Origin: Gallionellaceae bacterium | Lineage (GTDB): Bacteria; Pseudomonadota; Gammaproteobacteria; Burkholderiales; Thiobacillaceae | Reading direction: 5' to 3' | Length of the DNA stretch: 64,000 nucleotides | NCBI GenBank assembly: GCA_028714735.1 | Contig: JAQTLU010000006.1 | Location: 14,232 to 78,231 of the forward strand | Shown: piece by piece, positions 35,802-47,722 of the stretch | How the letters are laid out: each line of letters starts with the position of its first letter | Numbering within the stretch: the first letter of the stretch is position 1 | Program-made: the position numbers and the translations under genes | The notes under the pieces: model-generated | Seen by the model: the letters and a program-made list of their open reading frames with translations, nothing else | What the model was told of the DNA's origin: nothing | The model's database searches: none

Positions 35802-36185
35802 ATGAATCTGGAAAAGGTCGTCTTCGGCTTCTTCATCATCCTCGCCATGACCCTCAACTTCGGCTTCGTCATCGGCGAACTGGACAACATCGCCCATCAC
35901 CACGTCTACGAGCTGTTCGCCGTAGTGGTGGTGAACCTGATCGCCACGGTGCTGAAATTCGGCGAGCGCACCCAGATCGGCGCCATCCACCTCGCCACCA
36001 GCTTCGTCGCCGACCTGCAGCTGATCGCCGCCGCCGCCGTCTGGGCGGTCGCCGTGCATGTCACCGACACCGGCCTGACCCCGCCGGTGATGGCCAGCAT
36101 CGTCTCCCTGGCGGCCGGGGCGCTGATGGCCAACGTGTTGTCGGTGATCATCCTGGTCATCGAGACCGTGCTGTTCCACCGCTGA
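35802..36185 (+). CDS. DUF6394-type small membrane protein
   Basis: 127 residues with four hydrophobic segments (FGFFIILAMTLNFGFVIGEL; HHHVYELFAVVVVNLIATVL; LQLIAAAAVWAVAVHVTD; LSVIILVIETVLF). AGAGG lies eight bases before the ATG and a TATGAT box about 40 bases before it suggests its own promoter. It begins 52 bases after tamB and 20 bases before a potassium channel gene. The start MNLEKVVFGFFIIL matches what I recall of DUF6394, a family found beside such channels. Possibly an auxiliary subunit of the channel; this is inference. Confidence 0.7.
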   Translation: MNLEKVVFGFFIILAMTLNFGFVIGELDNIAHHHVYELFAVVVVNLIATVLKFGERTQIGAIHLATSFVADLQLIAAAAVWAVAVHVTDTGLTPPVMASIVSLAAGALMANVLSVIILVIETVLFHR

Positions 36186-36205
36186 CCCGCGCGCCACCAG
36201 GGCGG

Positions 36206-37939
36206 ATGCCAGCCATGCATAGCGTGCTGTTCCTGGTCCTGCGGCGGATGCGCCTGCCGCTGATCCTGCTCATCGCCAGCTATGCCGTCTCCATCCTGGG
36301 CATGAGCCTGGTGCCCGGGATCGATGCCGACGGCAACCCGACGCCCGGCATGAGCCTGTTCCATGCCTTCTACTTCGTCAGCTACACCGCCACCACCATC
36401 GGCTTCGGCGAGATCCCCACCGTGTTCAGTGAGGCACAGCGCGCCTGGGCCCTGGTCACCATCTACATGACCGTGCTGGTCTGGCTGTACAGCATCGGCA
36501 CCATCCTGGCCCTGCTGCAGGACCCGGCCTTCCGGCGGGTGATCAAGAGCAGCACCTTCGAGCGCGCGGTGCGGCGCCTGCGCCAGCCGTTCTACATCAT
36601 CTGCGGCTGCGGCGAGACCGGCGCCCTGCTGATGCAGGCCCTGGACAACCGCAACCAGCAGGCGGTGGTGCTGGACATCGACCCCGAGCGGATCAGCGAA
36701 CTGGATCTGGGCCAGAACCATCTCGACATCCCGGCCCTGACGGCGGACGTCCGCCTGCCCGAGAACATCGTAGCCGCAGGCCTGAACCACCCGTCCTGCG
36801 CCGGCGTGATCGCCCTGACCAACGACGACCAGGCCAACCTGGCGGTGGCCGTGGCCGCCAAGCTGCTGCGCCCGGAACTGCCGGTGCTGTGCCGCGCCGA
36901 CCGCCTGGAGACCGCCGGCAACATGGCCTCGTTCGGCACCGACGAGATCGTCAACGCCTTCGAGTCCTTCGGCGAGCACCTCGCCATGGCCCTGCACAGC
37001 CCGGGCCAGCACCTGCTCTACGACTGGCTGACCGACATCCCGGGCATGCCCCTGAGCGAACCCCTGCACCCACCCCGCGGCAAATGGATCATCTGCGGTT
37101 ACGGCCGCTTCGGCAAGGCGGTGGTGCGCAACCTGCGCCGGGAAGGCAACGAGATGGTCATCATCGAGGCCGACCCGGCCACGACCGACTGCGACGACTG
37201 CATCCTCGGCAGCGGCACCGAGGCGAACACCCTGATCGAGGCCGGCATCAAGAATGCCGTGGGCATCGTCGCCGGCACCGACAACGACGTCAACAACCTG
37301 TCCATCGTCATGACCGCGCGTGAGATCAAGCCGGAGCTGTTCATGGTGCTGCGCCAGAACCGGCATGCCAATGCGCCGCTGTTCAAGCGTTTCGGCGCCG
37401 ATGTCACCATGCAGTCGGCCGATATCGTCGGCCATGAATTCCTGTCCCTGCTCACCACCCCCCTGCTGTCCCGCTTCTTCGCCAGGTGCAAGGAACGGCC
37501 GGACGACTGGGCCAACGAACTGCTGTCCCGGATCGCCGCGGTGATCGGCGACACCGTGCCCGAGGTCTGGGACGTGGAACTCAGCCGGGAAAATGCCGTG
37601 GCGGTCCGCCAGGCCATGGACCTGAACATGGACCTGACCCTGCGCGACCTGATCCGCGACCCGCTGGACCGGGATAGCGACCTGCCCTGCATCCCCCTGA
37701 TGCTGGGCAATTCGGAGGCCCTGCTGCCCGACCTGGACACGCCGCTGTTCCCGGGCGACCGCATCCTGTTCTGCGGCGACAAGGACGCCAGGGGCCGGCA
37801 GGTACTGGCACTGCGCAACCTGAAGGTATTGAACTACCTGCTCTCCGGTGCCGACAGCCCGGGCGGCTGGTTCTGGCAATGGCTGGCCAGGAAACCGGGA
37901 ACGCGGGATCGGGCCCGCGACGGCTCCCCGGCCGACTGA
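36206..37939 (+). CDS. Potassium channel with two RCK/TrkA-N domains
   Basis: 577 residues. Two membrane helices flank a pore loop with selectivity filter TATTIGFGEIP (TIGFGE, K+-type with Phe in place of Tyr). The cytoplasmic part has two Rossmann RCK domains: FYIICGCGETGALLMQALDN at about 130 and WIICGYGRFGKAVVRNLRRE at about 295, each with GxGxxG. A C-terminal TrkA-C-like part follows (LLPDLDTPLFPGDRILFCGD). RCK domains gate the pore in response to nucleotides or ions. An in-frame ATG at 36215 is an alternative start. Two complete RCK units on one chain give an intramolecular gating pair, as in the GsuK/BK-like layout. Confidence 0.88.
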   Translation: MPAMHSVLFLVLRRMRLPLILLIASYAVSILGMSLVPGIDADGNPTPGMSLFHAFYFVSYTATTIGFGEIPTVFSEAQRAWALVTIYMTVLVWLYSIGTILALLQDPAFRRVIKSSTFERAVRRLRQPFYIICGCGETGALLMQALDNRNQQAVVLDIDPERISELDLGQNHLDIPALTADVRLPENIVAAGLNHPSCAGVIALTNDDQANLAVAVAAKLLRPELPVLCRADRLETAGNMASFGTDEIVNAFESFGEHLAMALHSPGQHLLYDWLTDIPGMPLSEPLHPPRGKWIICGYGRFGKAVVRNLRREGNEMVIIEADPATTDCDDCILGSGTEANTLIEAGIKNAVGIVAGTDNDVNNLSIVMTAREIKPELFMVLRQNRHANAPLFKRFGADVTMQSADIVGHEFLSLLTTPLLSRFFARCKERPDDWANELLSRIAAVIGDTVPEVWDVELSRENAVAVRQAMDLNMDLTLRDLIRDPLDRDSDLPCIPLMLGNSEALLPDLDTPLFPGDRILFCGDKDARGRQVLALRNLKVLNYLLSGADSPGGWFWQWLARKPGTRDRARDGSPAD

Positions 37940-38013
37940 GTCCTCGCCAATCCTGGCAACGACAGGCCGTATCGCAGCGCAGCCTGTGCTGTGTCCTCAG
38001 GCAGCCGCCCCCG

Positions 38014-38574
38014 TCACTCGCCCAGTTCCAGGCCGGCCACGGTCTGCTCGAACAGCGGCAGGTCGCGTGGATAGTAGTGCGTGGACAGGGCGCGGTAGAA
38101 CACGACCAGCAGCCCGACCTTGGTGACGCACCCTGCGGCGACCAGGTCGAAACGGGCCCCGCGTTCGTCCAGATAGTCACCATGAAAGCGGAAACCGGGC
38201 TGGCCGGCCACCGGCCAGGGCACGTTGTCGATGATCCGGATATTGGCCAGATACCGGTTGGTCTTCAGGTCCGCCAGGAGCAGTTCGGCCGCCTCGGTGG
38301 GCAGCATATCGGCGTCCGACGACTTCCTGATGCCGGGAAAGGCCTGGTCGTGCTTGCGGTATTCGATACGCAGGGTCTGGATCGGCATGCCGTCCCGGGT
38401 CAGGGCAATGACCCGGTCGCCGGCCAGGTTGAAGCGCATCCAGCCGGCCGGCGCCTGCACGCTGAGGCCGTCCGGCCCGCTCAGCCTGGCGTCCTCAAGC
38501 CAAGTCCAGGTGGCGCAGGACGCCAGCAGCACGGCCATGAGGAGCCATGACAGGGCGCGGGGAAGTCGCTTCAT
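38014..38574 (-). CDS. Lipoprotein of unknown function
   Basis: 186 residues. The lipobox is clear in ALSWLLMAVLLASCATWTWL, with the lipid-bearing Cys about position 20. The mature domain (LSVQAPAGWMRFNLAGDRVI; LLLADLKTNRYLANIRIIDN; GYRFHGDYLDERG-like FRFHGDYLDERGARF) looks like a compact alpha/beta fold. Its start overlaps the stop of the M48 protease gene by four bases, so these are co-translated. It is possibly an outer-membrane lipoprotein cooperating with that protease. No named family. Confidence 0.8.
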   Translation of the reverse strand: MKRLPRALSWLLMAVLLASCATWTWLEDARLSGPDGLSVQAPAGWMRFNLAGDRVIALTRDGMPIQTLRIEYRKHDQAFPGIRKSSDADMLPTEAAELLLADLKTNRYLANIRIIDNVPWPVAGQPGFRFHGDYLDERGARFDLVAAGCVTKVGLLVVFYRALSTHYYPRDLPLFEQTVAGLELGE

Positions 38575-39728
38575 GACTTGAGTTTCTCCTCGACGAGTTC
38601 CAGGTAATTCCGGATATAGGCGGCGTCGCTGGCGTCCGGCGCCAGCCTCAGATAGCCGCTCAAGAGCGCCCTGGCCTGCGCCCAGTCGCGCTGTTTCATG
38701 GCCTGGACGCCCAGTGCGCGATAGCTGGGGGCGAATTCCGGCGCCTTCACGATGGCCTGGCGCCAGGCCGCGACGGCCTTTTCGGTGTCGCCTGTGTTGC
38801 CGCGCAGGCGGTAGGACTCGCCGAGGTAGTACGGGGCATGGACCGGGTAGCGGACCAGCATGGCCGGGTTGGCCAGCACGTGGATGATGCTCTTCGGCTT
38901 GCCCTCGCTGAGCTGCGCCCGCAGCCACTGCTCGCGCAGGCTGCGGGTGACCTCGGAGTAGCGGTCCTCGCCGGTCTCGCCCGCCGGACCGTCATAACCG
39001 GCGATCAGGGCATTGAAACTCTCGATGCGTTCCTGCAGGCGCGGGTGGTTGGCGAAGAAGTACGGCTCCTTGACGTCGAGCACCGTCACCTCTTCGGCCA
39101 GCAGTTCGAAGGCCTTGACCGATTCGCGCACGTCATAGCCGGCCTGGGCCATGCGCCGGAAGCCCTGAAGATCGGCCTCGCGCTCGAGGTCCTGGGAATA
39201 GCCGGACATCGAGGAGTTCGCCGCCAGGTCGCCCAGCAGGGCGCCGACGCCGCCGGTAAGAATGCCCGCGGTGCGGGCAAACCCGCTCAGGCTCTTGGCC
39301 TTCTGGTTGTTCTGGTAGGCATGCCGATGGGTGAAATGGCTGCCCTCATGGGCCAGGATGGTGGCCAGCTGGGCCTCGTTCTCCAGTCGCGCCAGCAGAC
39401 CCATGTTGACGAAGATGGCGCCCTGCGGCAGGGCAAAGGCATTGAGACCGCTGTCGTTGGCGGCCTGGACCCGGAGCGCACCGACGAACTCGGGGAACAG
39501 ACGGTCGAGGACCGTCTGCAGATAGAGGTTCAGGGCCGGGTCGGGGTAGACGTGGCCGGGCTTGATGAAGGCCTGTTCGCCCCGTTCGCCCGCGGCCCAG
39601 ACCCGATCCTCCTCGGCCAGGGTCGGCTTGGCCTCCGCGGCATCCCGATAGGGGGCGACCGGCTCGTCGGCGCCCCAGGCCGGCCAGGCGACCAGCAGGA
39701 TGACCAGCAGCGCGATTGCCCGCGCCAT
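38571..39728 (-). CDS. Periplasmic M48 metalloprotease with TPR region (BepA-like)
   Basis: 385 residues, signal peptide ending near WPAWGAD. The zinc site is HEGSHFTHRH (HExxH) with the third ligand in LEREADLQGFRRM. The C-terminal third carries tetratricopeptide-like helices (AVAAWRQAIVKAPEFAPSYR; WAQARALLSGYLRLAPDASD). This is the arrangement of BepA/YfgC, which degrades or helps fold outer-membrane proteins such as LptD. It is shorter than E. coli BepA (487), mainly in the TPR part. Middle gene of a three-gene minus-strand unit with overlapping starts and stops. Confidence 0.87.
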   Translation of the reverse strand: MARAIALLVILLVAWPAWGADEPVAPYRDAAEAKPTLAEEDRVWAAGERGEQAFIKPGHVYPDPALNLYLQTVLDRLFPEFVGALRVQAANDSGLNAFALPQGAIFVNMGLLARLENEAQLATILAHEGSHFTHRHAYQNNQKAKSLSGFARTAGILTGGVGALLGDLAANSSMSGYSQDLEREADLQGFRRMAQAGYDVRESVKAFELLAEEVTVLDVKEPYFFANHPRLQERIESFNALIAGYDGPAGETGEDRYSEVTRSLREQWLRAQLSEGKPKSIIHVLANPAMLVRYPVHAPYYLGESYRLRGNTGDTEKAVAAWRQAIVKAPEFAPSYRALGVQAMKQRDWAQARALLSGYLRLAPDASDAAYIRNYLELVEEKLKS

Positions 39729-40462
39729 CAACGCAGGACCACCTTGCCATCCCTGCCCGGCAGGGTGGCCAGGATTTCCCCCAGCATCTCCTGCACCGAG
39801 GCCTCGTCCTTCAGATCCTTGCTGACGCTCTGGCTGTGATGCATCCAGAGCAGATCGCCGTTGTTCAGGTCGACCACGCCGATGGATATCACCGACTCCC
39901 CGCTGCCGATGCCGGCGCCGAACAGGGCGCCCACGACCATCGCCGCCTTGCGCCCGGAAGTGGATACGTAGTCCTCCCCGATCACCATGACGGCGGCATC
40001 GGCGCCGGTCTTCTCGCGCAGGAAGGCAAGGCCCTCGCCCAGGGTGTAATCGAAATGCTCGCGCTTGTGCGCCCATGCGCTGCCGCCGGCGCTGGTCGCC
40101 CAGTGCGCGGCAACGCCCACCACCATGTACGCAGCCAGGTATTGATCCAGCCGCTCGTTTTCCTCCGGCGAGAAGGCCGGCAGAGGCAGCAGGGTGAATT
40201 CCGGCCGGCCGGCGATGATCGCCTGCAATCCTTCCTGGATGTTGGCGTTGGCCTGGGCGGTCCATTCCGGGACCAGGTCGGCAACCCCGCCGGCCGAGAT
40301 CTCCTTCACCGTGACCTGGGGCGGCAGCAGCACCAGCCGGGTCGGGAACGGTCGGGGCGGATCTTCCAGCAGCGTGTAGTGCAGGTTGAAATCGGCACCG
40401 AGCGCCGGCCGGACGCACAAGACCAGCGCCAGCAGGCCGGCAGCAAACAGGGCACGTATCAT
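39728..40462 (-). CDS. Periplasmic protein of unknown function
   Basis: 244 residues. Signal peptide MIRALFAAGLLALVLCVRPA then LGADFNLHYTLLEDPPR. The mature domain (TRLVLLPPQVTVKEISAGG; YMVVGVAAHWATSAGG; KTGADAAVMVIGEDYVSTSG; GVVDLNNGDLLWMHH) has the pattern of the CsgG/GNA1162-type fold in which an alpha/beta domain ends with VDLxxGxxLW. The ATG at 40462 follows GGTGGA; a TTG three codons upstream is less likely. The last base of its stop is the first of the protease start. Probably first gene of the protease-lipoprotein unit. Confidence 0.75.
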   Translation of the reverse strand: MIRALFAAGLLALVLCVRPALGADFNLHYTLLEDPPRPFPTRLVLLPPQVTVKEISAGGVADLVPEWTAQANANIQEGLQAIIAGRPEFTLLPLPAFSPEENERLDQYLAAYMVVGVAAHWATSAGGSAWAHKREHFDYTLGEGLAFLREKTGADAAVMVIGEDYVSTSGRKAAMVVGALFGAGIGSGESVISIGVVDLNNGDLLWMHHSQSVSKDLKDEASVQEMLGEILATLPGRDGKVVLR

Positions 40463-40519
40463 TTCCACCAAGTCGGATCGAAGGCTGGCCGGCAGTATCG
40501 CGCCGGCAAACGACCCCGG

Positions 40520-40972
40520 TCAATCGGCGGCCGGGCGGACCCGCAGCCGGAAAGTCACCGGCCCGTCGTTGACCAGCGCCACCTTCATGTCGGCGCCATA
40601 TTCGCCTGTCGCCACCGGACTATGGCGGACACGTGCCCGCGCCAGCAGGTAGTCGAACAGCACCCGGGCCGCGTCCGGCGGCGCCGCCGAGGAAAAGCTC
40701 GGCCGCATGCCCTTGTCGGTATCCGCCGCCAGGGTGAATTGCGACACCAGCAGGAGGCCGCCGCCGGTCTCGGCCAGGCTGCGGTTCATCCGCCCTTCCG
40801 CGTCCGGGAACACCCGGTAGCCGAGCAGGCGTTCCAGCAGCCGGTCGGCCTGCACCTCGGCGTCGCCCTTCTCGATGCCGACCAGGACCAGGAGCCCGGC
40901 GCCGATCGCGCCGACTGCCCGGCCGGCCACGGTGACGCTGGCTTCAGTGACACGCTGCAGCAGGCCGATCAT
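40520..40972 (-). CDS. dtd: D-aminoacyl-tRNA deacylase
   Basis: 150 residues, full length. It removes D-amino acids (and glycine mischarged on tRNA-Ala) from tRNAs in the cytoplasm. Both active-site signatures are present: [16 protein letters not shown] (SQFTL) and [13 protein letters not shown] (NxGPVT, which places the chirality-selecting Gly-Pro). The N-terminus [20 protein letters not shown] is typical. It starts 22 bases after clpB and may be read from the same heat-shock transcript. Confidence 0.95.
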   Translation of the reverse strand: MIGLLQRVTEASVTVAGRAVGAIGAGLLVLVGIEKGDAEVQADRLLERLLGYRVFPDAEGRMNRSLAETGGGLLLVSQFTLAADTDKGMRPSFSSAAPPDAARVLFDYLLARARVRHSPVATGEYGADMKVALVNDGPVTFRLRVRPAAD

Positions 40973-40994
40973 GGTCGGGCCCGGCCAGGTGCGA

Positions 40995-43592
<2,598 letters not shown>

Positions 43593-43620
43593 TGCGTACT
43601 CCCAAAGTTACATGACCAGG

Positions 43621-43648
43621 AGATGGGGTGAAGGGCGGGAATTTCAAC
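43621..43648 (-). promoter_or_regulatory. Sigma-32 heat-shock promoter of clpB
   Basis: On the minus strand GTTGAAA (43648-43642), then 13 bases, then CCCCATCT (43628-43621). This matches the sigma-32 consensus CTTGAAA-N(11-16)-CCCCATNT almost exactly, with the -10 box about 28 bases before the clpB ATG. The -35 side faces the divergent nadC gene. Confidence 0.85.
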
Positions 43649-43687
43649 CGCGGTAGAATGCGGCGGATAAGGATAAGGAGACCATGA

Positions 43688-44527
43688 ATGCACGCATCGG
43701 AAACGACGATAAAGATCAATATAGACGCCGCCCTGGCCGAGGACCTCGACCAGCAGGGCGACCTCACCGCCCGCCTGATCCCGGCCGCCGCGGCCGCCCA
43801 TGCCCGCGTCATCACCCGCGAGGACGCCGTCCTGGCCGGCCAGCCCTGGTTCAACGCCATCTTCAAGCGGCTCGACCCCGATGTCCGCCTGTTCTGGCTG
43901 GCCGAGGACGGCGAGCCGGTCGCCGCCGGCCTGACCCTGTGCGAGATCAAGGGCAACGCCCGCGCCCTGCTCAGCGCAGAACGCACGGCGCTCAACTTCC
44001 TGCAGACCCTGTCCGGCGTCGCCACCGCGACCCGCAACTATGTCGCCGCCGTGGCCGGCACCCGCGCCCGCATCTACGATACCCGCAAGACCCTGCCCGG
44101 CCTGCGCGCGGCGCTGAAGTACGCCGTGCTCTGCGGCGGCGGCGAGAACCAGCGCATGGGCCTGTACGACGGCATCCTGATCAAGGAAAACCACATCGCT
44201 GCCGCCGGCGGCATCCGGCCTGCCCTGGAACAGGCGCGCAACGTCGCCCCGGCCGGCACCGGCATCCAGATCGAGGTGGAAACCATGGCCCAGCTGGCCG
44301 AGGCCCTGGACGCCGGCGCCAGGCTGATCCTGCTCGACAACTTCGACACCGAGGCCCTGCGCGAGGCCGTGCTGTACACCGACGGCCGCGCCGAACTGGA
44401 GGCCTCCGGCGGCATCACCCTGGACAACGTGCGTTCGGTCGCCGAGACCGGCGTCGACCGCATCTCCATCGGCAGCCTGACCAAGAACGTGCGGGCGCTG
44501 GACCTGTCGATGCGCTTCGTGGCTTGA
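43688..44527 (+). CDS. nadC: Nicotinate-nucleotide pyrophosphorylase (quinolinate phosphoribosyltransferase)
   Basis: 279 residues. It joins quinolinate to phosphoribosyl pyrophosphate, releasing CO2 and pyrophosphate, in de novo NAD synthesis. Substrate-binding motifs are YDTRKTLPGLRAALKYAVLC-G-GGENQRMGLYDGILIKENHI, then IEVETMAQLAEALDAGARLI, LLDNF and SGGITLDNVRSVAETGVDRI. AAGGAG precedes; an ATG four bases earlier is in another frame. It is divergent from clpB with a 95-base shared regulatory gap. Confidence 0.96.
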   Translation: MHASETTIKINIDAALAEDLDQQGDLTARLIPAAAAAHARVITREDAVLAGQPWFNAIFKRLDPDVRLFWLAEDGEPVAAGLTLCEIKGNARALLSAERTALNFLQTLSGVATATRNYVAAVAGTRARIYDTRKTLPGLRAALKYAVLCGGGENQRMGLYDGILIKENHIAAAGGIRPALEQARNVAPAGTGIQIEVETMAQLAEALDAGARLILLDNFDTEALREAVLYTDGRAELEASGGITLDNVRSVAETGVDRISIGSLTKNVRALDLSMRFVA

Positions 44528-44632
44528 GGCGGAGAAATCAAGTCGGCCGGAATTGCCTGGTAAACAGTGCCAAGAAATCCTGGATTGACTACCCTTGATA
44601 GGGTCCGCGGTTTTCTCATGCCAGGAGCCACC

Positions 44633-47575
44633 TTGACCGAACACGATCCGTCAGAGCAGGACCCCGCCGAGGCCGATGCAGCACTGTCTATTAAGCAGGA
44701 TTACACCGAACAACGGCTGTCGATACCCGGCCTGGATATCAGCGAGCGCCAACATGCCGAGGAAGTATTGCGGCTCTATCAGCGCATCGTGGCCGACAGC
44801 AGCAATCACATATCCATACTCGACCGGGACTACGTCTATCGCCTGGTGAACCCGGCCTATCTCGGTGCCCACGGTCTCACCGAGGAGGCGATCATCGGCC
44901 ACAGCGTGGCGGATCTGTTCGGACAAGCGGTGTTTCAGTCGCTGATCAAGGAAAAACTGGACCGTTGCCTTGCCGGCGAAACGGTGTGCTATCAGGCCTG
45001 GTTCGAGTTCAGTGCCCATGGCCGACGCTACATGGACGTAACCTACACGCCCTACCGGGATCACGGCGGCAGCATCAGCGGCGCCATCGTCAGCGCGCGC
45101 GACATCACCGAACTGCGACTGGCTGAGGAGGCCCTGGCGGATAGTGAGGCGCGCAATCGCGCCATCCTGGACACCGCGGTGGATGGCATCCTGGTGGTGG
45201 ACGAGAGCAACCGCATGACCTACGCCAACCCGGCCATCAGCCAGCTTACCGGCTACAGCCACGCGGAACTCCAGAACCGCCTTATCACCGACTTGATGCC
45301 CGAGCGATTCCGCGACCGGCACGACACCGCCTTCAAGGAATACCTGCGCACCGGCCATCCCCGGATGCCCTGGCACCAGCTTGCCTTCGTGCTGCAGCAT
45401 CGTGATGGCCACGATATCCCGGTCGAGGTCAGCATCGGGCTACACCACGGTGCGGGGCGGCATCAGTTCATCGGCATCCTGCGCGACGTGACCGAACGGC
45501 GCCAGGGCGAGGAACGCCTGCATGCCAGCCAGCAGATGCTGCAGCACGTCATCAACACCGTGCCCCATTTCGTGTTCTGGAAGGATCGCGATTCCAGATA
45601 CCTGGGCTGCAACGAAGCCTTCGCCCGGCTGGGCGGCATGGCGCAGTCGGGCGACCTCATCGGCAAGAGCGATTACGAGATGAACTGGCACCGTTATGCC
45701 GACCTGTATCGGCACGACGATCTCCAGGTGATGGAAAACGGGATAACCAAGCACAACATCGTCGAGCCGTTGGCCCTGGATGACGGCCACACCGCCTGGC
45801 TGGAGACCAGCAAGGTGCCCCTGCGTGACAGCCAGGACCGGGTCATCGGCGTGCTGGGAGTGTTCCAGGACATCACCGAACGCCGGGCAGTTGAAGATAG
45901 GCTGCGGCAGTCGGCCGAGGTGTTCGAAAGCACCACCAACGGGATTGCCATCACCGACAGGGCGGCCAATATCATTGCCGTCAACCACGCCTTTACCGAG
46001 ATCACCGGCTACACCGAAGTGGAGGTATTGGGCAAGAATCCGCGCCTGCTCCAGTCCGGACGCCATGATGAGGCCTTCTACCAGGGCATCTGGAAGAGCA
46101 TCACGCAGACAGGCGCCTGGAGCGGCGAGATAACCAACCGGCGCAAGAACGGCGAGGTGTATCCCGAGTGGCTGACCATCAGCAGCGTGAAGGACGACGC
46201 GGGCAACCTGAGCAATTATGTCGGCGTATTTGCCGACATCAGCCAGATCAAGCAATTCCAGGACAAGCTGGAACATCTGGCTCACTATGACCCCTTGACC
46301 GACCTGCCCAACCGCCTGCTGCTCAGCGCCCGGCTGGATCATGCCATCGAGCGCGCCGGGCGGGAGCACACCCTGCTCGCCTTGTTGTTCATCGACCTGG
46401 ATCGTTTCAAGACCGTCAATGACGGCCTCGGCCACCCGGCCGGCGATCGCCTGTTGCAGGAGGTCGCGAAAAGACTGGTCCGCCACATCAGGGCGGAGGA
46501 TACCGTCGCCCGCCTGGGCGGGGACGAGTTCGTGCTTGCCCTGGAAGGGCTGGACGACACCAGCCGGGTCTCCGCCCTGGCGGAAAAACTGCTGGTTGTG
46601 CTGACCCGTCCGTTCGATCTGGATGGGCAGGCGGTATTCATCGGTGCCAGCATCGGCATCAGCACCTATCCCGTGGACGGCAAGGATGCCGCCACACTGC
46701 TGAAGAATGCCGATGCCGCCATGTACCGCTCCAAGGAGGATGGGCGCAATACCTACCGTTTCTACAATGCCGAGATGACCCGCTCCGCGCGCGAACGCCT
46801 GACCCTGGAAACCAGCCTGCGCCAGGCCATCGAGCGGAACGAATTCGTCCTGCATTACCAGCCGCAGGTGGACGTGGCCAGCGGCGAGATCGTCGGGGTG
46901 GAGGCACTGGTGCGCTGGGATCATCCCGAGTCCGGGATGATCGCCCCGGTTCGCTTCATCCCCCTGGCGGAGGAAACCGGTCTCATCGTCCCGCTCGGCG
47001 AATGGGTGCTGTTCACCGCCTGTACGCAGGCGAAGATATGGATGGAGGACATGGCCATGCCGCCCTTCAGCGTGGCGGTCAACCTCTCGCCGCGGCAATT
47101 CCGGCAGGCCAACCTGGTCGCTCATGTCCGCGCCGTGATGGACGCCACGGGCATTCCCCCGGGCTTGCTGGAACTGGAAATCACCGAGAGCGCGGTGATG
47201 GAGGACGCCGACCAGGCCGTCACCACGCTACGAGCGCTCAAGGAACTGGGCATCAGGATATCCATCGATGACTTCGGCACCGGGTATTCTTCCCTGGCCT
47301 ATCTCAAGCGTTTCCCCATCGACAAGCTCAAGATCGACCAGAGTTTCATGCGCGATATTCCCCAGGATCAAAGCGATATGGAAATCGCCGCCACCATCAT
47401 CGCCATGTCGCGCAACCTGCATCTGAAAGTGCTGGCCGAGGGCGTAGAGACAAAAGCCCAACTCGATTTCCTGCGCGGCCATGGCTGCGACGCCTACCAG
47501 GGCTATTTCTGTAGCCGGCCACTGGCCGCACCGGCTCTGGAACAGTGGCTGGCACAACGGCCGCCGATCACTTGA
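44633..47575 (+). CDS. Multi-PAS GGDEF-EAL protein
   Basis: About 980 residues, no membrane segment. Four PAS domains in a row (about 30-150, 155-280, 285-405, 410-535), each closing with a DITE(R/L)R-type end such as ARDITELRLAEEALADSEAR. Then a GGDEF domain with intact RLGGDEFVLALEG (about 628) and an EAL domain with intact VGVEALVRWDHP (about 757), LEITESAVMED, and IDDFGTGYSSLAYLKRFPID. Both c-di-GMP synthesis and breakdown are possible; DDFGTGYSS supports active EAL. I start at TTG because AGGAG lies five bases before it; an ATG at 44618 has no ribosome site. PAS ligands are unknown. Confidence 0.9.
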   Translation: MTEHDPSEQDPAEADAALSIKQDYTEQRLSIPGLDISERQHAEEVLRLYQRIVADSSNHISILDRDYVYRLVNPAYLGAHGLTEEAIIGHSVADLFGQAVFQSLIKEKLDRCLAGETVCYQAWFEFSAHGRRYMDVTYTPYRDHGGSISGAIVSARDITELRLAEEALADSEARNRAILDTAVDGILVVDESNRMTYANPAISQLTGYSHAELQNRLITDLMPERFRDRHDTAFKEYLRTGHPRMPWHQLAFVLQHRDGHDIPVEVSIGLHHGAGRHQFIGILRDVTERRQGEERLHASQQMLQHVINTVPHFVFWKDRDSRYLGCNEAFARLGGMAQSGDLIGKSDYEMNWHRYADLYRHDDLQVMENGITKHNIVEPLALDDGHTAWLETSKVPLRDSQDRVIGVLGVFQDITERRAVEDRLRQSAEVFESTTNGIAITDRAANIIAVNHAFTEITGYTEVEVLGKNPRLLQSGRHDEAFYQGIWKSITQTGAWSGEITNRRKNGEVYPEWLTISSVKDDAGNLSNYVGVFADISQIKQFQDKLEHLAHYDPLTDLPNRLLLSARLDHAIERAGREHTLLALLFIDLDRFKTVNDGLGHPAGDRLLQEVAKRLVRHIRAEDTVARLGGDEFVLALEGLDDTSRVSALAEKLLVVLTRPFDLDGQAVFIGASIGISTYPVDGKDAATLLKNADAAMYRSKEDGRNTYRFYNAEMTRSARERLTLETSLRQAIERNEFVLHYQPQVDVASGEIVGVEALVRWDHPESGMIAPVRFIPLAEETGLIVPLGEWVLFTACTQAKIWMEDMAMPPFSVAVNLSPRQFRQANLVAHVRAVMDATGIPPGLLELEITESAVMEDADQAVTTLRALKELGIRISIDDFGTGYSSLAYLKRFPIDKLKIDQSFMRDIPQDQSDMEIAATIIAMSRNLHLKVLAEGVETKAQLDFLRGHGCDAYQGYFCSRPLAAPALEQWLAQRPPIT

Positions 47576-47651
47576 ATGGCATGATCAGAATCGACGGGGA
47601 GACCTTGTGTATGCACCCCAGGCTATTCCCCGCCCGTGCTGACATGGCAGG

Positions 47652-47676
47652 TCGGCCAAGGGATGGCCGATCGGCC
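47652..47676. terminator. Palindromic GC hairpins between converging genes
   Basis: TCGGCCA (47652-47658) pairs with TGGCCGA (47664-47670) around AGGGA, and the overlapping GGCCGATCGGCC (47665-47676) is an exact palindrome. They lie between the GGDEF-EAL gene and the convergent kinase gene. No T-run, so termination is only possible. Confidence 0.35.
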
Positions 47677-47722
47677 GATTCAGCCCGCCAGGCATCCCCC
47701 TACCTGGTGATGGCAAGGCAAG

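Noticed and set aside
31889-35890. A 1333-codon open frame antisense to tamB
   Set aside because: Produced by high GC and third-position bias; the translation is Gln/Ala/Gly-rich with no domain, while the sense strand encodes an unmistakable TamB.
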